From Anaerolineales bacterium (GTDB taxonomy: Bacteria; Chloroflexota; Anaerolineae; Anaerolineales; Anaerolineaceae), in NCBI GenBank assembly GCA_020060485.1, contig JAGVAB010000030.1, positions 1 through 23,722 on the forward strand: a DNA stretch of 23,722 bases, written 5' to 3'. Within the stretch, counting starts at the first letter, position 1; every line of letters begins with the position of its first letter. Shown piece after piece: positions 1-7,640 of this stretch. The notes under the pieces are model-generated. The model saw nothing but the letters and a program-made list of their open reading frames with translations. It made no database searches and had not been told where the DNA came from. A program made the translations under genes and the position numbers.

Positions 1-375
1 CTGGATGACAATCTTGAAATCCCGCTGATCCCGCAAAGCGGTATGTTTGCATACCCCATGCCTTCCCCTCGCCTGGAGGGTAACCGCTTTTTGGTCGCTT
101 ATTTGCAGGCCGTTTTCCCTGACCAAAGTGAAACCAGCCGCTATCGGTTAATGATCATGGATCGCGATGGTTCCAACCGCCAAGCCATTTTTCCGCCTCA
201 GGGCGCCCCCGGACTGGAACCGCAGACCGTCGTTTGGAGCAAGTCCGCACCGGATGGCAGCCTGCCCTGGCTGGCCATCGTCTACCAGGGCAATCTCTGG
301 CTGGTTGATCCATCCACAAATCAGGCCAAACAGATCACAGGGGACGGTTCTATTGGTAAAATTGACTGGCAATAA
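1..375 (+). CDS. C-terminal part of a TolB/WD40-like beta-propeller protein (5' end outside window)
   Basis: The frame is open from the first base and ends in TAA at 373-375, so the visible 124 residues are only the C-terminus. The sequence shows repeated propeller-blade phrases: RYRLMIMDRDGSNRQAIF, then LPWLAIVYQGNLWLVD followed by a threonine/lysine-rich turn ending ITGDGSIGKIDW. This 'strand, D-x-DG, strand' pattern is typical of PD40/TolB-like blades. No catalytic residues are visible. Such proteins are usually exported or lipid-anchored, but the signal sequence would lie outside the window. The methionine at 43 is internal and not a start. The next gene follows 49 bases downstream on the same strand. 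The fold is likely; the function is unknown. Confidence 0.6.
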   Translation: MDDNLEIPLIPQSGMFAYPMPSPRLEGNRFLVAYLQAVFPDQSETSRYRLMIMDRDGSNRQAIFPPQGAPGLEPQTVVWSKSAPDGSLPWLAIVYQGNLWLVDPSTNQAKQITGDGSIGKIDWQ

Positions 376-424
376 AACCAAAAACTCATTTCATACCCAT
401 CAGACTGGCAATGAGAGGTAATTC

Positions 425-1384
425 ATGAAAATATTAATCACAGGCGCAGCAGGTTTTCTGGGTTCACACCTTTGCGAACGGCTGCTCAATGAAGGGCACA
501 CTGTTGTGGGAATGGACAATTTCATCACTGGCAGCCCTGAGAATCTTGCGCACCTGGCAAACAACCAGAATTTTTCCTTCATCCGCCATGACGTTGCCAA
601 TTTCATTTTTGTGCCCGGCAAAATCGATGCCGTCATGCACTTTGCCTCGCCAGCCAGTCCCAATCCTGCTTCTCCTTACGGCTATACGAATTTACCTATC
701 CAGACCATGAAGGCTGGCGCTCTGGGAACCCACAATACACTCGGCGTAGCCCGTGCCCAAAACGCCCGTTATTTGCTTGCTTCGACCAGTGAGATCTACG
801 GGGACCCCCTGGAACACCCGCAAAAGGAAACCTACTGGGGTCACGCCGACCCCATTGGCGTCCGATCTGTTTATGACGAAGCCAAGCGCTTTGCAGAAGC
901 CCTGACCATGGCCTACCATCGTTATCACGGCTTGAACACCCACATCGTGCGCATTTTTAATACCTATGGGCCGCATATGCGTCTTGATGATGGACGCGTT
1001 GTGCCAAACTTCATCCAGCAAGCGCTGCGCGGCGAACCACTCACCATTTATGGCGACGGTTCCCAAACCCGCAGCTTCTGCTTTGTTAGCGATCTGATCG
1101 AAGGCATCTATCGCCTGTTGCTTTCGGAAGAACATGAGCCGGTCAACATCGGCAACCCTCAGGAGACCAGCATCCTTGAATTCGCACAGACCATCAATGC
1201 CATTATCAAGAACCCCGCCGGCGTGGACTTCAAGCCCGCCAAGCGTCTCGGTGACGATCCCCAGCGCCGTCAACCTGAGATCACCCGCGCCAGAACCATC
1301 CTCAACTGGGAACCTGCCATTCCCCTGGAGGAAGGTATTCGCGCCACCATTCCGTATTTCCGTGAAAAATTGGGAATGGACTAA
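425..1384 (+). CDS. UDP-glucuronate decarboxylase-like NAD-dependent epimerase/dehydratase
   Basis: A 319-residue short-chain dehydrogenase of the extended (epimerase) type. It has the Rossmann glycine motif G7-A-A-G10-F-L-G13, a T-S-E triad region at 121-123 and the catalytic Y150-xxx-K154. The phrases [17 protein letters not shown] and [19 protein letters not shown] closely follow the UDP-xylose synthase (UXS) pattern, and [14 protein letters not shown] plus [10 protein letters not shown] complete it. UXS enzymes oxidise and decarboxylate UDP-glucuronate to UDP-xylose in the cytosol, using tightly bound NAD. The length fits bacterial UXS. GAGAGG at 413-418 lies 6 bases before the ATG. The GtrA gene starts on the base right after the stop, suggesting joint expression in surface-sugar synthesis. 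A related 4,6-dehydratase or 4-epimerase is less likely but not excluded. Confidence 0.82.
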   Translation: MKILITGAAGFLGSHLCERLLNEGHTVVGMDNFITGSPENLAHLANNQNFSFIRHDVANFIFVPGKIDAVMHFASPASPNPASPYGYTNLPIQTMKAGALGTHNTLGVARAQNARYLLASTSEIYGDPLEHPQKETYWGHADPIGVRSVYDEAKRFAEALTMAYHRYHGLNTHIVRIFNTYGPHMRLDDGRVVPNFIQQALRGEPLTIYGDGSQTRSFCFVSDLIEGIYRLLLSEEHEPVNIGNPQETSILEFAQTINAIIKNPAGVDFKPAKRLGDDPQRRQPEITRARTILNWEPAIPLEEGIRATIPYFREKLGMD

Positions 1385-1846
1385 ATGATCCTGAACAATA
1401 AAAAAGAACGCACCCGCTTCATGCGCTTTGCTTTTGTAGGCGCAATTGGCGCACTGGTGGATTTTGGAATCCTCAACTTGCTGTTGGCGCTGGAAGTGTC
1501 GTACCTGATCTCTGCCACGATTTCCTTTATTGCTGCCGTTCTGAACAACTTCACATGGAATCGCTTCTGGACCTATCCGGATTCTCGCAGCAAACCAATT
1601 TCAAAACAATTGGTGCAATTTGCAGTAATCAATATCATCGGCATTGGTATCCGCATCCCGCTCCTGGCCGTCTTGGAAAAGGCTTTGATCAAAGTTTCCA
1701 CCTCTTTGTTCCCCGCCGGGTTTTGGGTCTTTTCACCCGAGAAGATCGGACAGAATCTCGGCCTTGCTATTGCCATCCTGGTTGTCATGCTCTGGAATTT
1801 CTTTGCCAACCGATTATGGACCTACAATGACGTGGAAAGCGAGTAA
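1385..1846 (+). CDS. GtrA family membrane protein
   Basis: A 153-residue protein with four hydrophobic segments at about residues 13-32, 36-56, 76-97 and 119-139. It carries the GtrA hallmarks: RFxFVGxxGALVDFGILNLL near the N-terminus, NNFTWNRFWTY after the second segment, and NFFANRLWTY at the C-terminus. GtrA proteins are thought to flip undecaprenyl-phosphate-linked sugars across the inner membrane or support their transfer. The ATG follows the stop of the UXS-like gene with no gap, so translation is probably coupled. The hydrophilic residues between segments three and four are a modest insertion. The family call is firm; the sugar carried is unknown. Confidence 0.85.
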   Translation: MILNNKKERTRFMRFAFVGAIGALVDFGILNLLLALEVSYLISATISFIAAVLNNFTWNRFWTYPDSRSKPISKQLVQFAVINIIGIGIRIPLLAVLEKALIKVSTSLFPAGFWVFSPEKIGQNLGLAIAILVVMLWNFFANRLWTYNDVESE

Positions 1847-1863
1847 AAACTTTTCCTCGTTTT
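1840..1863 (+). terminator. Weak hairpin plus short T run after gtrA-like gene
   Basis: CGAG (1840-1843) pairs with CTCG (1856-1859), and the inner AAAA/TTTT can add pairs. TTTT follows at 1860-1863. The hairpin overlaps the stop codon of the GtrA gene. It is a weak candidate, supported mainly by position, because the next gene has its own -10 box. Confidence 0.3.
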
Positions 1864-1877
1864 CCTGATGATGGGGA

Positions 1878-1883
1878 TATAAT
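1878..1883 (+). promoter_or_regulatory. Consensus -10 box (TATAAT), likely leaderless start
   Basis: A perfect TATAAT ends 6 bases before the ATG at 1890. With the usual 7-base distance, transcription would begin on the A of the ATG. No good -35 hexamer is visible 16-18 bases upstream. The only Shine-Dalgarno-like stretch (GGGG at 1873-1876) is too far away and partly upstream of the -10 box. The same sequence, TATAATTSAATCA, precedes the gene at 13639. Confidence 0.5.
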
Positions 1884-1889
1884 TGAATC

Positions 1890-3131
1890 ATGCCATCCGA
1901 TGACAATTCCCGCGAGCTGAATCTGAATCTCGGCCTCCCCGGTGCTGATATTGAAAAACCTACGGGGCCGGTAGGTGTGCGGTCCCTTCGCGAACTGCTG
2001 GACCGCGCCTCTCATCGCGTCATCGACACTCAAGCCATTGGTGAAGATCCCGGCCTCGCCGAATCAAATCCTTATCCATTTTTGGCACTCGTCGGCCAGG
2101 CAGACATGAAACTGGCCTTGCTGCTCAATTTGATCAACCCCGTCGTCGGTGGAGTGTTGCTTGTAGGCCCGCGCGGTACAGCCAAAACGACTGCCGCCCG
2201 CAGCCTGCTGGACATTCTGCCCAACGTAGAACGTTCTCTTTGTCAATATGGCTGCCTGCCCAAAGACGTTGAAACGGGCGGTATGGATGCTGTATGCCCC
2301 AGTTGTGCGCAGAAATTCGGCCAGGGCGAGCCACTTGCCCGCACAGAGAGTGCCCAGATGGTGGAACTTCCGCTAAACTCCCGTCTCGAAGACGTGGTGG
2401 GCGGCATAGATGAACGAGCTTCCCTTCACCACCGTCTGCGCCTCAAGCGCGGCATACTCGCCCAGGCAGATCAAAACATCCTTTATGTAGATGAAATCAA
2501 TTTACTGCCAGACGAGATTATGGACGCCATTCTGGACGCCGCTGCAATGGGAAAATATACAGTACGCCGCGGCCCCATGTCCGCCACCTATCGGGCGAAT
2601 TTTACCCTGATCGGCTCAATGAACCCCGAAGAAGGCAACCTGCGCCCACAAATGCTGGATCGGTTCGGCCTGCGAGTGATCATTCGCGGTCTGAATGACC
2701 CACAAGAGCGACTGGAAGCTTACCAGCGCGCTGTTTCACATCGCATCAATCCACACAAGATCATTGATCAATATGCCGAGGATACAGAATTATTGAGGAA
2801 CGAGATCGCCGCTGCGCGTCAAATCCTGCCAACTGTAACTATTCCAGAAAATGTTTCCAAATCAGGTCTTGAATTGATTAAAGCCGTCGGGATCGATTCT
2901 CTGCGTGCCGAGATTACCATGTTTGAGGCCGCCCGCGCTTACGCCGCAGCCGACAATCGCACCGAGGTCTCCCTCGAAGACCTGCTAAAGGTAGCTCCCA
3001 TGGCCCTGCGGCTGCGCCAGTCTAAATTCATCCGCCAATATATTCAGGACAGGCTGGAGGAAGACAAGGAGCTTGCAGTTCTCATGAACGACCACCTGTA
3101 CCCCGAACGCAAACGGGCAGGCCAAGAATGA
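1890..3131 (+). CDS. BchI/ChlI-like AAA+ ATPase (magnesium chelatase subunit I family)
   Basis: A 413-residue AAA+ ATPase. The Walker A is GPRGTAKTT at 93-101 (K99), the Walker B is ILYVDE ending D201-E202, the sensor-1 region is GSMNPEEGNLRP near N245, and the arginine finger region is MLDRFG at R258. The VGGIDERASL and ADQNILYVDEINLL phrases are those of magnesium chelatase subunit I. Between Walker A and the first helical insert sit C118-xxx-C122 and C136-xx-C139, a likely zinc site. Length exceeds the usual 340-350 residues because of an N-terminal extension and this insert. No bchD, bchH or other pigment genes are nearby, so it may act as a general metal-insertion or MoxR-like remodelling ATPase rather than in chlorophyll synthesis. 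It overlaps rsmD by ATGA. Confidence 0.8.
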   Translation: MPSDDNSRELNLNLGLPGADIEKPTGPVGVRSLRELLDRASHRVIDTQAIGEDPGLAESNPYPFLALVGQADMKLALLLNLINPVVGGVLLVGPRGTAKTTAARSLLDILPNVERSLCQYGCLPKDVETGGMDAVCPSCAQKFGQGEPLARTESAQMVELPLNSRLEDVVGGIDERASLHHRLRLKRGILAQADQNILYVDEINLLPDEIMDAILDAAAMGKYTVRRGPMSATYRANFTLIGSMNPEEGNLRPQMLDRFGLRVIIRGLNDPQERLEAYQRAVSHRINPHKIIDQYAEDTELLRNEIAAARQILPTVTIPENVSKSGLELIKAVGIDSLRAEITMFEAARAYAAADNRTEVSLEDLLKVAPMALRLRQSKFIRQYIQDRLEEDKELAVLMNDHLYPERKRAGQE

Positions 3132-3700
3132 CAAGCCCGCGGATCATTGCCGGAACCGCCCGCGGCCTGCGCCTGAATGATGTGCCTGGTGATGTTACCC
3201 GTCCAATCACCGACCGGGTAAAAGAAGCCTTGTTCAATATCCTGGGCGCCGACATTCAGGATGCCGAAATGCTCGACCTGTTCGGTGGCACGGGCAGTGT
3301 GGGGATTGAGGCCCTAAGCCGGGGAGCCTCTTTTGTTCGCTTCTGCGACAAAGACCGCGGTGCGTACTCCACCATCCAGCAAAACCTGAAGCGCACCCGC
3401 CTTGAACATCTGGCCGAAGTGCGCAACATGGATGCCTACAACCTCCTTCGACAGCAACCGGATCGTCAATTTGAATACATTTACGTTGCTCCCCCGCAAT
3501 ACAAACAAATGTGGCTGGACGCTCTGCTGGAACTGGATAAAAATCCTGGCTGGATGACGGATGATGCCTGGGTGATTGTCCAGATCCATCCCGTCGAATA
3601 CCAACCCGACCTTGTTTTTCAACACTTCACTGAAACTGAGCAACGCCGATATGGCTCTACCCTGTTGATCTTTTACGAATGCAATCTTGGCGGGAATTAA
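3128..3700 (+). CDS. rsmD: RsmD-like 16S rRNA guanine-N2 methyltransferase
   Basis: A 190-residue class I SAM-dependent methyltransferase. The N-terminal RIIAGTARGLRL, RPITDRVKEALFNIL and the SAM-binding LDLFGGTGSVGIEALSRGA (49-67) are characteristic of RsmD, which methylates G966 (E. coli numbering) of 16S rRNA. The length is normal. The catalytic motif IV is unusual: most family members have D/N-P-P-F/Y, while here it reads V-A121-P122-P123-Q124-Y125. The ATG overlaps the stop of the BchI-like gene (ATGA), so translation is probably coupled. The 3' end overlaps the convergent Nudix gene by 44 bases. The family call is firm; activity depends on whether the altered motif is tolerated. Confidence 0.85.
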   Translation: MTSPRIIAGTARGLRLNDVPGDVTRPITDRVKEALFNILGADIQDAEMLDLFGGTGSVGIEALSRGASFVRFCDKDRGAYSTIQQNLKRTRLEHLAEVRNMDAYNLLRQQPDRQFEYIYVAPPQYKQMWLDALLELDKNPGWMTDDAWVIVQIHPVEYQPDLVFQHFTETEQRRYGSTLLIFYECNLGGN

Positions 3701-4205
3701 TCCCCTCTGTCAGCTTGACCTGTAACTGGTCATTCTCATCATAAAAAGATCTTGCAAAAAATGGGTGATCCCCCATTTTTATGGACAGGGCTGCGGGCAG
3801 CAGTGTTTGCAGATCATCCAGTATCGGCAGCGCTTCCATGTCCTTTTCACTACACCAACGCAACGTTCCCTCATCAGATTCCTTTAACCTGCCACCCGAA
3901 AATTCTCCCCGAAACACAAAGATACACACACCAACATCTTCGGTTACATCCACCATCACCGTGCCGGCCAACCACAAAGGGTCACAGGCCAGCCCCGTCT
4001 CCTCCAGCAACTCGCGCCTGGCCGCCGAAAGCGCATCCTCCCCACGCTCCATGTGGCCGCCCACGCCATTGTAACGGTTAGCCCAGAGTCGTTTTTTTGC
4101 AGCCCCCTTGAGCAGCAAAATCTCATCCTGCCGGGTAACAAAAATTAAGCTGCGCGGTATCACTTGATAACGCTTTCCCTCAATGCCCTGTTCGCTTTTC
4201 GGCAT
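3657..4205 (-). CDS. Nudix hydrolase
   Basis: A 182-residue protein with a complete Nudix box at about residues 50-72. The pattern G-x5-E-x7-R-E-L-x-E-E-x-G-L is satisfied by G50, E56, R64-E65, E68-E69 and G71, the metal-binding set that hydrolyses nucleoside diphosphate derivatives. The 'RYNGVGGHMERGEDAL' context resembles 8-oxo-dGTP/MutT-like and nucleotide-pool enzymes, but the substrate cannot be told. AGGAGAGG (4216-4223) lies 10 bases upstream of the ATG. The last 44 bases overlap the 3' end of rsmD on the other strand. An intrinsic terminator separates it from the upstream aldolase gene, so it is probably transcribed on its own. Confidence 0.83.
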   Translation of the reverse strand: MPKSEQGIEGKRYQVIPRSLIFVTRQDEILLLKGAAKKRLWANRYNGVGGHMERGEDALSAARRELLEETGLACDPLWLAGTVMVDVTEDVGVCIFVFRGEFSGGRLKESDEGTLRWCSEKDMEALPILDDLQTLLPAALSIKMGDHPFFARSFYDENDQLQVKLTEGINSRQDCIRKRSTG

Positions 4206-4228
4206 GAAGCGGTTTCCTCTCCTGGAAC

Positions 4229-4265
4229 AAAACCGCTGCCTGAAGTAAATTCGGGCAGCGGTTTT
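4229..4265 (-). terminator. Strong intrinsic terminator after the aldolase gene
   Basis: AAAACCGCTGCC (4229-4240) and GGCAGCGGTTTT (4254-4265) form a perfect 12-bp stem with a 13-base loop. Read on the minus strand, the stem ends in TTTTGTT. It lies 29 bases beyond the aldolase stop codon and just upstream of the Nudix gene. A-tracts on the other side would allow function in both directions. Confidence 0.8.
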
Positions 4266-4294
4266 CGATTCATTTCTTCGCCTCGCTGAAGAGG

Positions 4295-5242
4295 CTAACC
4301 CAGCATTTTATGCAGAGATTCAAGTTGACCCATGCTGCCAAGTTTTTCGTTCTTTTCAGCAATGAATTTGGCATAAGCCGCCATAAATTCCTTTCCTGGT
4401 GGACGCATGTCAAAATTCTCGGGGTGATTTTGGAAGTGCTCGCGATGTACCCGTGTCCAGACCAGGCGGCCATCAGTATCAATATTGATCTTGGTCACGC
4501 CCAGAGTTGCCGCTTCCTTGAACTGATCAGCATCTACGCCGCGTGCACCTTGCAGCTTACCGCCAGCAGCATTGATTCGGGCAACTTCTTCCTGTGGAAC
4601 CGAGCTTGAACCATGCATCACCAGTGGAAAACCAGGCAATGCCTTCTGGATATCGGCCAGGACATCAAAATGCAGAGACTGTGATCCAGAGAATTTGAAT
4701 GCCCCGTGGCTGGTGCCAATTGCCACAGCCAGCGAATCACAGCCGGAGCGCTCAACAAAGTCGCGGGCCTGTTTGGGGTCAGTCAACTTGGCATCTGCTT
4801 CGTCAACCTTCACGTGTTCTTCCACGCCACCCAACTGACCTAATTCCGCCTCCACAACAATGCCCTTTGCATGCGCTGCGTCCACAACCCGTTTGGTAAT
4901 GGCGATATTCTCCTCAAACGAAAAGTGACTGGCGTCAATCATCACCGAGCTATAGAAACCGCTGTTGATGCAATCGTAACAGGTCTCTTCGTCGCCATGA
5001 TCAAGATGCACTGCGAAAATAGCATCCGGGAAGACCTGATCGGCCGCTCGAATCAAACCCTCCAGCATCAGTTTATGGGTGTAGCTTCTTGCACCCTTGC
5101 TGATTTGAATAATGAATGGTGCCTGGCTGTCAAGATTGCCCTGAAACAGGCCCATTGCTTGTTCAAGATTGTTGATGTTATAAGCACCAATCGCATACTT
5201 CCCATATGCTGCCCTGAACAGATCTTTTGTAGTTACGATCAT
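4295..5242 (-). CDS. fba: Class II fructose-bisphosphate aldolase
   Basis: A 315-residue zinc-dependent aldolase that cleaves fructose 1,6-bisphosphate to glyceraldehyde 3-phosphate and dihydroxyacetone phosphate in the cytosol. Visible family features are AVHLDHG with catalytic D81 and zinc ligand H82, VEAELGQLGG at 130-139, GTSHGAFKF with H179, VMHGSSSVP with H210, and the phosphate-binding NIDTDGRL near 253-260. Length is normal. GGAAGGAG (5249-5256) ends 6 bases before the ATG. It lies 42 bases downstream of the phosphofructokinase gene on the same strand, so the two consecutive glycolytic steps are probably co-transcribed. A strong terminator follows. Confidence 0.93.
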   Translation of the reverse strand: MIVTTKDLFRAAYGKYAIGAYNINNLEQAMGLFQGNLDSQAPFIIQISKGARSYTHKLMLEGLIRAADQVFPDAIFAVHLDHGDEETCYDCINSGFYSSVMIDASHFSFEENIAITKRVVDAAHAKGIVVEAELGQLGGVEEHVKVDEADAKLTDPKQARDFVERSGCDSLAVAIGTSHGAFKFSGSQSLHFDVLADIQKALPGFPLVMHGSSSVPQEEVARINAAGGKLQGARGVDADQFKEAATLGVTKINIDTDGRLVWTRVHREHFQNHPENFDMRPPGKEFMAAYAKFIAEKNEKLGSMGQLESLHKMLG

Positions 5243-5284
5243 ACTATTCTCCTTCCGAAATACCTGCCGGTCAATTCCAGCAGT

Positions 5285-6457
5285 TTAGCTCAAGAACATT
5301 GGTACGCCCAAAAAGTCGCGCACCTTTGGAAGATAATTTTCAATATCATAATACGCCTGTACATCCACCCGCTTTTTTCCAGCTGTGATCATGTCAATCG
5401 GCACTGTGGTGTACTTGCCGCCATGCAGGGCGACCATCTTGCCGGTCTCGTTGCGGCGGATCAATTGTAGAGCCAAATGACCAAAAGACATCGCTACCAT
5501 GCGGTCCAGTGAATCTGGCGCACCCGAGCGCATTAGATACCCAAGCTGCTGAACCATGGTACCCTGTCCAGTACGTTTCTTGATCTCCTCTGAGACGATC
5601 TGTCCGATGCCACCTAGCTTTCGATGCCCATAGGCATCAGCTTCACCGCTCTCAATGATCTCGCCGCCCTGCATGATGGCACCCTCAGAAATGGTCATGA
5701 TGGCATAGTTGGAGGGATTTTTGCGGCGGTCCTCAACCAGAAAATCACATAATCGCTGAATATCAAAGGGAACTTCCGAGATGATCGCCCGATCCACATA
5801 GGACAGATAGGCACTGATCAGGCTGGTTTCGCCAGAATTACGCCCAAACAATTCCACCACCCCGATCCGCTCATGTGAACCAACCGATGTGCGCATATTG
5901 GTAATGAACTCAATACTGCGCGTCACCGCCGTGGAAAAACCGATGCAGTAATCTGTGCCAAAAACATCATTATCCATTGTCTTGGGGATGGCAACCGCAG
6001 GGTAGCCTTCTTTGTGTAATCGGGCAGAATAACTCAACGTATCATCGCCGCCAATTGTAACCAGCACATCGATTCCCAGGTGCTCCAGCACACTGACCAC
6101 ATGGTCTGTGTAGTCCATCGTTCCGTCTTTGCCGACCGGCTTTCCCATGCTGGAATTCCGTAAAAAATCTGGAACCTTGCTTGAGGAAACTTTGCCAGGA
6201 TTGGTGCGTGAACTATGCAAAAATGTTCCACCCGTGCGGTCGATTTTACGAACATCTTCTGGGTGCAGCTCACGAATATAATAATCATGAGTGGATGGCT
6301 CATCCAGGTTGTAGTTCAACAAACCGCCCCACCCGCGCCGGATACCAATAACCCGGTAATCCTCTTCAAAGGCACTCATTGTCACTGCCTTCATTGCCGG
6401 ATTCAAACCCGGCACGTCTCCGCCTCCAGTCAAGAGGCCCAAGGTTTTCTTTTTCAC
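5285..6457 (-). CDS. Phosphofructokinase, PPi-dependent type (GTG start)
   Basis: A 390-residue PfkA-superfamily enzyme that phosphorylates fructose 6-phosphate. The N-terminus is [18 protein letters not shown]. The phosphoryl-donor site reads GGDDT (136-140) and PKTMDND (158-164). Aspartate D139 and lysine K159 replace the two glycines of ATP-dependent enzymes and are the accepted signature of PPi-dependent, reversible phosphofructokinases. GRNSGE and the RGWGGLL loop also fit. The start is a GTG with GAGGAGGAG (6461-6469) right upstream. A longer frame to an ATG at 6601 would overlap the kinase gene by 107 bases and adds unrelated residues, so I rejected it. It sits 37 bases after the kinase gene and 42 before the aldolase. 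Confidence 0.88.
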   Translation of the reverse strand: MKKKTLGLLTGGGDVPGLNPAMKAVTMSAFEEDYRVIGIRRGWGGLLNYNLDEPSTHDYYIRELHPEDVRKIDRTGGTFLHSSRTNPGKVSSSKVPDFLRNSSMGKPVGKDGTMDYTDHVVSVLEHLGIDVLVTIGGDDTLSYSARLHKEGYPAVAIPKTMDNDVFGTDYCIGFSTAVTRSIEFITNMRTSVGSHERIGVVELFGRNSGETSLISAYLSYVDRAIISEVPFDIQRLCDFLVEDRRKNPSNYAIMTISEGAIMQGGEIIESGEADAYGHRKLGGIGQIVSEEIKKRTGQGTMVQQLGYLMRSGAPDSLDRMVAMSFGHLALQLIRRNETGKMVALHGGKYTTVPIDMITAGKKRVDVQAYYDIENYLPKVRDFLGVPMFLS

Positions 6458-6460
6458 TGA

Positions 6461-6469
6461 CTCCTCCTC
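6461..6469 (-). promoter_or_regulatory. Shine-Dalgarno fixing the GTG start of phosphofructokinase
   Basis: Minus-strand GAGGAGGAG, a near-perfect anti-16S match, lies a few bases before the GTG at 6457. It decides against the upstream in-frame ATG at 6601. Confidence 0.75.
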
Positions 6470-6494
6470 AACAATGATGATTTCATAATGAATT

Positions 6495-7559
6495 TCATCG
6501 TGCCCCTGTTTCCAATGCCGGCACCTGGAATGCAATCCGGCTCCCTTGTCCAAGAGCTGATTCGATTTCCATTTTGCCGCCCAGCATATCCACACGTTCA
6601 CGAATTAATTTCAAACCCAAATTGTCCTGATCATTCACCAGGTCAGAGTTAAATCCTTTCCCGTTATCAGAAATGGAAACTCTGACCCAATTCTCCTCCA
6701 GAATCAGTTCCACATTGATCTCAATTTTAATCGGGTGATCCTTGTTGTGACTGACGGCATTTCCCATCAATTCTTGCATGGCGCGGAAGATCATGGCTTC
6801 CAGATAGGATTCCAGCCGCCTCTCGTGGCCCTTGATTGAAAGATTGACATCAACATTGTTCTGCTCGCGGAACGTTTCAATATATCTTTGCACTGTGGGG
6901 AACAATCCCAGGTCATCCAGCATCATCGGGCGCAATTCCTGAATGAAACCGCGCACCTCCTGGAAAGTAGACATGGCCTCTTTCTTCAGATTACTCAATT
7001 CCTCTTTGGCCTTGGCGGGATCGATCTCAAAGAGTCGGTAAGCAATGTCTGTGCGAATAAAAAAATTGGAAAGGGTTTGTGCAGGGCCATCATGCATTTG
7101 CCGGGACAGACGCTGCCGCTCTGCTTCCTGTGCGTTGACCACCATTTCCAGAACCGCTGCCCCGCTGCCGCCCCTGCCTGAAGGACTGTTATTGCCTTCT
7201 GCAAACACTTTCGTCTGGAATTTCTCAAGCGTCTCAACATATCGTTGCAGGCCTGCCTGGTCACTCAATAGTTTCTCAAGCTGGCTGCGCATGACCAGAA
7301 GCCTCTGTTGTGCTTCCAGGGCTGCATCATAAGCAGCCTTGATATCTTCACGGGCCATGGTTTCATATTGACTTTGCACCTGCTGCAAATGTCCGGTGAT
7401 TACCGAGTTACGCTGGGTCAGCTTGGACATCTCAGCCTGGCTTTGGTCCAGCATTAAGCTGATTTCCTTGAGTGAGCGCCTGGAAACATCCAGGTCCTCT
7501 TTCAATTCCTGTTGAAAGGTCTCCCAAGAATTTTCTGAAGACTGTTCATCCGCTGTCAT
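6495..7559 (-). CDS. Cytosolic DegS/NarL-type sensor histidine kinase
   Basis: A 354-residue soluble kinase without membrane segments. Residues about 15-120 are charged and heptad-like (coiled coil). The HisKA_3 dimerisation box [16 protein letters not shown] carries the phospho-acceptor H156. The ATP-binding domain has an N-box with E263 and N267, a G1 box DNGKGF at 298-303 and a G2 region GLKLIRERV near 315-323. HDGPAQ is characteristic of the DegS/LiaS branch, which phosphorylates NarL/LuxR-type regulators. No such regulator is encoded in the window. I chose the ATG at 7559 because AAGGAG (7571-7576) lies 11 bases upstream and the longer ATG at 7652 would lie upstream of the predicted transcription start. 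Downstream are phosphofructokinase and aldolase, so it may respond to metabolic state. Confidence 0.87.
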   Translation of the reverse strand: MTADEQSSENSWETFQQELKEDLDVSRRSLKEISLMLDQSQAEMSKLTQRNSVITGHLQQVQSQYETMAREDIKAAYDAALEAQQRLLVMRSQLEKLLSDQAGLQRYVETLEKFQTKVFAEGNNSPSGRGGSGAAVLEMVVNAQEAERQRLSRQMHDGPAQTLSNFFIRTDIAYRLFEIDPAKAKEELSNLKKEAMSTFQEVRGFIQELRPMMLDDLGLFPTVQRYIETFREQNNVDVNLSIKGHERRLESYLEAMIFRAMQELMGNAVSHNKDHPIKIEINVELILEENWVRVSISDNGKGFNSDLVNDQDNLGLKLIRERVDMLGGKMEIESALGQGSRIAFQVPALETGAR

Positions 7560-7640
7560 GGGATCAATTGCTCCTTGTGAGGCAAATCGCATTTTTTCAA
7601 GAAAAGATTCAACGCATACGACCCGCGTAAAATCTACCGA

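Noticed and set aside
692..1273. 193-codon minus-strand open frame opposite the UXS-like gene
   Set aside because: It is the reverse of a well-supported gene, has no recognisable domain or ribosome site, and follows the codon pattern of the opposite strand.
1890..3131. Photosynthesis gene cluster
   Set aside because: Only a BchI-like ATPase is present. No other pigment or reaction-centre gene is found in the window.
4871..5470. 199-codon plus-strand open frame over the aldolase and PFK ends
   Set aside because: It runs antisense to two firmly identified enzymes and lacks any recognisable motif.
5285..6601. Longer phosphofructokinase start at ATG 6601
   Set aside because: It would overlap the kinase gene by 107 bases and add 48 unrelated residues. 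The GTG at 6457 has a near-perfect ribosome site.
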